Shown: positions 58,996-64,000 of the stretch, piece after piece | Layout of the letters: each line of letters starts with the position of its first letter | How positions within the stretch are numbered: the first letter of the stretch is position 1 | NCBI GenBank assembly: GCA_963767285.1 | Contig: CAVYDJ010000003.1 | Coordinates: 248,001 to 312,000 of the forward strand | DNA: 64,000 nt | Direction of reading: 5' to 3' | Origin: WHSW01 sp963767285 | GTDB lineage: Bacteria > Actinomycetota > Thermoleophilia > Solirubrobacterales > 70-9 | Notes under the pieces: model-generated | What the model saw: the letters and a program-made list of their open reading frames with translations, nothing else | Database searches by the model: none | What the model was told of the DNA's origin: nothing | Program-made: the position numbers and the translations under genes

Positions 58996-60528
58996 ATGAC
59001 GATCGAGCTCGGGCCCGGCGGCGCGACCGCCGCCGACGTGATCGCCGTCGCTCGGCACGGAGCTCGGGCCGAGCTCGGCACCGACGCCGTCGAGGCGATG
59101 GAGGCGACGGCCGCCGTGGTCGAGCGGCTGGCGGACTCCGACGAACCGGTCTACGGGATCTCGACCGGATTCGGCTCGTTGGCGCAGACCGCGATCCCGG
59201 CCGAGCGGCGGACCGAGCTGCAGCGGGCGCTGATCCGCTCCCACGCCGCCGGGATGGGGCCGCCGGTCGAGCGGGAGGTGGTGCGGGCGATGATCTTCCT
59301 CCGAGCCCGCTCGCTGGCGATGGGCTACTCCGGCGCCCGGCCGCTGCTCGCACGGACGATGTTGGCGATGCTCGAGGCGGGGCTCGATCCGGTCGTCCCG
59401 GAGCATGGCTCGCTGGGCGCGAGCGGCGACCTCGCCCCGCTCGCCCACTGCGCGCTGGCGATGCTCGGCGAGGGGGAGGTGCTCGGAGCCGACGGCGTGC
59501 CGGCGCCGGCGGGCGAGGCGCTGGCCGAGGCCGGGATCGAGCCGCCGGTGCTGGGACCGAAGGAGGGGCTGGCGCTGATCAACGGCACCGACGGGATCCT
59601 GGGGATGCTGGTCCTCGCGCTCGCCGACCTCCGCGAGCTGCTGCGGGTCGCCGACGTCGCGGCGGCGGCGAGCACCGAGGCGCTGCTCGGGACCGATCGC
59701 GCCTTCGCCGCCGACCTGATCGCCCTGCGCCCCCAGCCCGGCCAGGCCGAGAGTGCCGCCAACCTGCGCCGCCTGCTCGAGGGCTCGGCGATCGTCGCCA
59801 GCCATCGCACCGACGACCCTCGCGTCCAGGACGCGTACTCGATCCGCTGCAGTCCCCAGGTCCACGGTGGCGCGCGTGACACCCGCGCGCACGCCGAGCT
59901 GGTCGCCGAGGCCGAGCTGCGCTCGGCGATCGACAACCCGATGGTGCTCCCCGACGGCCGGGTGGAGTCGTGCGGCAACTTCCACGGCGCTCCGGTCGCG
60001 CTCGCCTGCGACTTCCTGGCGATCGCGGCGGCCGACGTCGGCGCGATCTCCGAGCGGCGCACCGACCGCCTGCTCGACGCCTCGCGCTCGCAAGGCCTGC
60101 CCGCCTTCCTCGCCCCGGACGCCGGCGTCGACTCCGGCCTGATGATCGCCCAGTACACGCAGGCGGCCATGGTGGCCGAGAACCGGCGCCTGGCCGCGCC
60201 GGGATCGGTCGACTCGCTGCCGACGAGCGCGATGCAGGAGGACCACGTCTCGATGGGCTGGGGCGCGGCGCGCAAGCTGCGCGCCGCGGTTGCCAACCTG
60301 CGCCGGATCCTGGCCGTCGAGCTGACCTGCGCGGCGCGCGGGCTCGAGCTGCGCGCGCCGCTCGAGCCGGCCCGGGGGACGGGCGCCGCGGTCACGGCGC
60401 TGCGCCGGGTGGTGCCGGGCGCCGGCCCGGACCGCTGGCTGGCCCCCGAGCTGGCGGCCGTCGATGAGCTGCTTGCCACGGGGGCCGTCGTCGGCGCCGT
60501 CGAGGCCGAGGTGGGCGACCTCGAATGA
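58996..60528 (+). CDS. hutH: Histidine ammonia-lyase
   Basis: Deaminates L-histidine to trans-urocanate. 510 residues. The MIO electrophile forms from Ala-Ser-Gly in GSLGASGDLAPLAH near residue 140. VYGISTGFGSLAQT, SYSGARPLLAR-type GYSGARPLLART, and the C-terminal QEDHVSMGWGAARKL match HAL. ATG 58996 is chosen; an in-frame TTG at 58984 would add four residues. A TATGCT box at 58963-58968 may be its -10. First gene of the histidine-degradation operon; phyH overlaps its stop as ATGA. Confidence 0.92.
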   Translation: MTIELGPGGATAADVIAVARHGARAELGTDAVEAMEATAAVVERLADSDEPVYGISTGFGSLAQTAIPAERRTELQRALIRSHAAGMGPPVEREVVRAMIFLRARSLAMGYSGARPLLARTMLAMLEAGLDPVVPEHGSLGASGDLAPLAHCALAMLGEGEVLGADGVPAPAGEALAEAGIEPPVLGPKEGLALINGTDGILGMLVLALADLRELLRVADVAAAASTEALLGTDRAFAADLIALRPQPGQAESAANLRRLLEGSAIVASHRTDDPRVQDAYSIRCSPQVHGGARDTRAHAELVAEAELRSAIDNPMVLPDGRVESCGNFHGAPVALACDFLAIAAADVGAISERRTDRLLDASRSQGLPAFLAPDAGVDSGLMIAQYTQAAMVAENRRLAAPGSVDSLPTSAMQEDHVSMGWGAARKLRAAVANLRRILAVELTCAARGLELRAPLEPARGTGAAVTALRRVVPGAGPDRWLAPELAAVDELLATGAVVGAVEAEVGDLE

Positions 60529-61315
60529 GCGTTGCCGACGACTTCCGCCGCGACGGCGCGGTGCCGATCCGCGGCCTGCTCTCGGGCCTGCAGGTCGACA
60601 CGCTCCGCCAGGGCATCGACCGCAACCGCGCTGACCCGGGTCCGCTCGCCCAGGAGCACGGGACCGACCAGAGCTTCTTCGAGGACTTCTGCAACTGGGA
60701 GCGGGTCGACGAGTACGAGCAGGTGATCCGCGACGCGCCGTTCGGCGAGTTGGCCGCCGAGCTGATGGGCTCGGAGACGGCTCGCCTCTTCCACGACCAC
60801 GTCCTGGTCAAGGAGGCGGGCAGCGCCGAGCCCAGTCCCTGGCACCAGGATCAGCCCTACTACTGCGTCGACGGCGCGCAGAACGTCTCCTTCTGGGTCC
60901 CGGTCGACCCGGTGAGCCGCGAGAACACGCTCGAGTTCGTCGCCGGGTCGCACGCGTCGGGCACCTGGTACATGCCGCGCGCCTTCCTGACGCAGACGGC
61001 GCTCGTCTTCGACGAGGGCGAGCTCGAGGAGGTCCCCGACGTCGAGGCGGACCGGTCGGCGCACGAGATCCTCGGCTGGCAGCTCGAGCCCGGCGACGCG
61101 GTCGCCTTCCACATGCTCACGCTGCATCAGGCCGGCGGCTCGCCGACGCTGCGGCGCGCCTTCTCGGTCCGGGTCCTCGGCGACGACGCCCGCTACGCGC
61201 CGCGCCCGCATCCGACCAGCCCGCCGTTTCCCGGGCTCGACGACGAGCTGCAGGCGGGCGACCCGTTCGACGTGCCGCGGTTTCCGGTCCTGCATCCAAA
61301 CGGCGGTGAGGTTCG

Positions 61316-61319
<4 letters not shown>
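60525..61319 (+). CDS. Phytanoyl-CoA dioxygenase (PhyH)-family oxygenase
   Basis: 264 residues, Fe(II)/2-oxoglutarate oxygenase fold. The iron triad is visible as His-x-Asp in SPWHQDQPYYCVDG and the distal His in FHMLTLHQAGGS; the following Arg in LRRAFSVR would bind 2-oxoglutarate. VSFWVPVDPVSRENTLEFVA is typical of PhyH proteins. Its substrate is unknown. Overlaps on both sides (ATGA with hutH, GTGA with hutU) bind it tightly to histidine degradation, so a histidine- or urocanate-related compound is a reasonable guess, not shown. Confidence 0.85.
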
Positions 61320-62967
<1,648 letters not shown>

Positions 62968-62971
<4 letters not shown>

Positions 62972-63543
62972 CGGTCTTGCAGATCCGCGAGCTCGGCGAT
63001 CCGGTGCTGCGCGAGCGCGCGCGGGACGTATCGCCGGAAGAGCTCGCGTCGCCCGAGGTTCAGACGCTGATCGACGACATGATCGAGACGAAGCGCGGCG
63101 CGAACGGCGCCGGGCTCGCGGCGCCGCAGGTGGGCGAACCGCTGCGCATCGCGATCGCCGAGGTCGAGGCGGGCAACCCGCGCTACCCGTACAAGCCGCC
63201 GATCCCGCTGACGGTCTTCGTCAACCCGGTGATCGAGCCACTCGACGACGAGGTCGCGCGGATCAACGAAGGCTGCCTGTCGATCCCGAACCTGCGCGGC
63301 GAGCTCGAACGCCACGTCAACGTGCGGGTCCGATACCTCGACCGGGAGGGGGCCGAGCGGGAGGAGGTCAAGCGCGGACTGACCGCGGGCACGTTCCAGC
63401 ACGAGGTCGACCACCTCGACGGGATCCTGTTCGTCGACCGCGCCGACCTCCGCACGCTGGCCGGCTGGGACGAGTACGAGCGCTTCCACCGGGACGGGTG
63501 GGAGCGGCGCGCGCGTGAACTCGTCGAGCGGGTGGGCTCGTGA
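62968..63543 (+). CDS. def: Peptide deformylase-family protein inside the hut operon
   Basis: 191 residues. All three PDF motifs are intact: GAGLAAPQVGEPLRI, EGCLSIPNLRGE with the metal Cys, and QHEVDHLDGILFVDR with the His-x3-His and catalytic Glu. It could be the housekeeping deformylase or a paralogue. The four-base overlaps with hutU (ATGA) and hutF (GTGA) suggest a role tied to histidine breakdown; N-formylglutamate is produced after hutF, and a deformylase fold could act on such a formyl-amino acid. That link is inference. Confidence 0.88.
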
Positions 63544-64000
63544 CGGCCTACTGGTGCGAACTGGCCTGGCTGGGCGGCGACGCCGCCGAGTCCGGCGTCC
63601 TCGTCGCGCTCGACGGCGAGCGCATCGCCTCGGTGGAGACCGGCTGCGCCGGTCCGCCGGCAGGCGCGACCCGCCTGGACGGGCTGACGCTGCCCGGGTT
63701 CGCGAACGCCCACTCCCATGCGTTCCACCGCGCCCTGCGCGGGAGCACCCAGCGCGGTGGCGGGACGTTCTGGACCTGGCGCGAGGACATGTACGCGCTC
63801 GCGGCCCGTCTCGATCCGGACTCTTACAGGAACCTGGCCCGGGCAACGTTCGGAGAGATGGCGCTCGCCGGGATCACCGCGGTCGGCGAGTTCCACTACC
63901 TCCATCACGGCCCCGGCGGTGCGCCCTACGACGATCCGAACGAGATCGGCGCGGCGTTGATCGCCGCCGCGCGCGAGGCCGGGATCCGGGTCACGCTGCT
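63540..64000 (+). CDS. hutF: Formimidoylglutamate deiminase (5' part; cut by the window end)
   Basis: Hydrolyses N-formimino-L-glutamate to N-formyl-L-glutamate and ammonia, the branch that bypasses HutG/FTCD. Only the first about 153 residues are visible. YWCELAWLGGDAAESGVLVA forms the small beta domain, and GFANAHSHAFHRALRGSTQR carries the His-x-His metal ligands of amidohydrolases, with ERGGGTFWTWRE-like RGGGTFWTWREDMY, TAVGEFHYLHHGPGG and DPNEIG following, typical of HutF. GTG 63540 overlaps the def stop. HutI and an N-formylglutamate hydrolase are expected beyond the window. Confidence 0.9.
   Translation, partial: MTAYWCELAWLGGDAAESGVLVALDGERIASVETGCAGPPAGATRLDGLTLPGFANAHSHAFHRALRGSTQRGGGTFWTWREDMYALAARLDPDSYRNLARATFGEMALAGITAVGEFHYLHHGPGGAPYDDPNEIGAALIAAAREAGIRVTL

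Overview
This is a high-GC window that looks like an actinobacterial chromosome, most probably of the class Thermoleophilia (Solirubrobacterales or Gaiellales relatives). That placement is an inference from GC content, the eukaryote-like (type 2) IleRS, frequent GTG/TTG starts, many four-base stop/start overlaps and the mix of housekeeping genes. I see no phage, insertion sequence, CRISPR array, rRNA or tRNA. The window is densely coded, and no gene-free stretch exceeds 300 bases. The longest gaps (10209-10467, 12178-12391, 36635-36880) hold terminators and a shared promoter module, or in the last case nothing I recognise beyond a -10 box.

Layout. 1-5.6 kb: divergent polX and a GT2 glycosyltransferase, thioredoxin plus a cupredoxin, and ileS on the minus strand. 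5.6-8.3 kb: two tandem copies of an unrecognised two-gene cassette, separated by a helix-turn-helix gene with a LexA-type box over its promoter; the downstream copy is frameshifted. 8.4-17.3 kb: a lipoprotein, fumC, two secreted proteins that share a promoter module and near-identical terminators, msrA, a subtilisin-inhibitor-like lipoprotein, a semialdehyde-type dehydrogenase, a SpoIID-like protein and greA. Six single-base frame breaks fall between 5.9 and 16.7 kb and none elsewhere. 17.4-24 kb: a tandem pair of secreted GGxGxD-repeat proteins with a relic of the neighbouring diguanylate cyclase gene between them, the diguanylate cyclase itself, an AttH/CrtC-like protein and a lytic transglycosylase. 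24-27 kb: ychF, a PAP2 phosphatase and a lipid-kinase-like protein. 27-35 kb: a membrane protein with a BtrH-like enzyme, then a minus-strand run of an M20 peptidase, DUF1385, a short FtsH, methylmalonyl-CoA epimerase, a methyltransferase and topoisomerase IB. 35-41 kb: rarA, an aldehyde dehydrogenase, a murein-endopeptidase-like protein and a Baeyer-Villiger-type monooxygenase. 41-48.6 kb: one long plus-strand operon ccmABCD-hemA-hemC-cobA/hemD-SAM hydroxide adenosyltransferase-birA. 49-53.7 kb: a third GGxGxD protein, a large helicase with an acidic insert, and a TlpA-like thioredoxin. 53.8-58.8 kb: nfeD-slipin-galT-hypothetical-capA. 59-64 kb: a histidine-utilisation operon hutH-phyH-hutU-def-hutF, cut by the window end.

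How the parts work together. The ccm/hem operon joins tetrapyrrole synthesis to haem delivery for cytochrome c. The hut operon degrades histidine through formiminoglutamate to formylglutamate, with a deformylase-family gene and a PhyH oxygenase built into it. NfeD and slipin are a standard membrane-quality pair.

Two genome-wide habits stand out. First, at least 18 genes have a TANNNT-like -10 box ending 6-9 bases before the start codon and no Shine-Dalgarno sequence, which predicts leaderless mRNAs; five of these are compact divergent pairs. Second, at stop/start overlaps of the form NTGA, three genes appear to begin with CTG.
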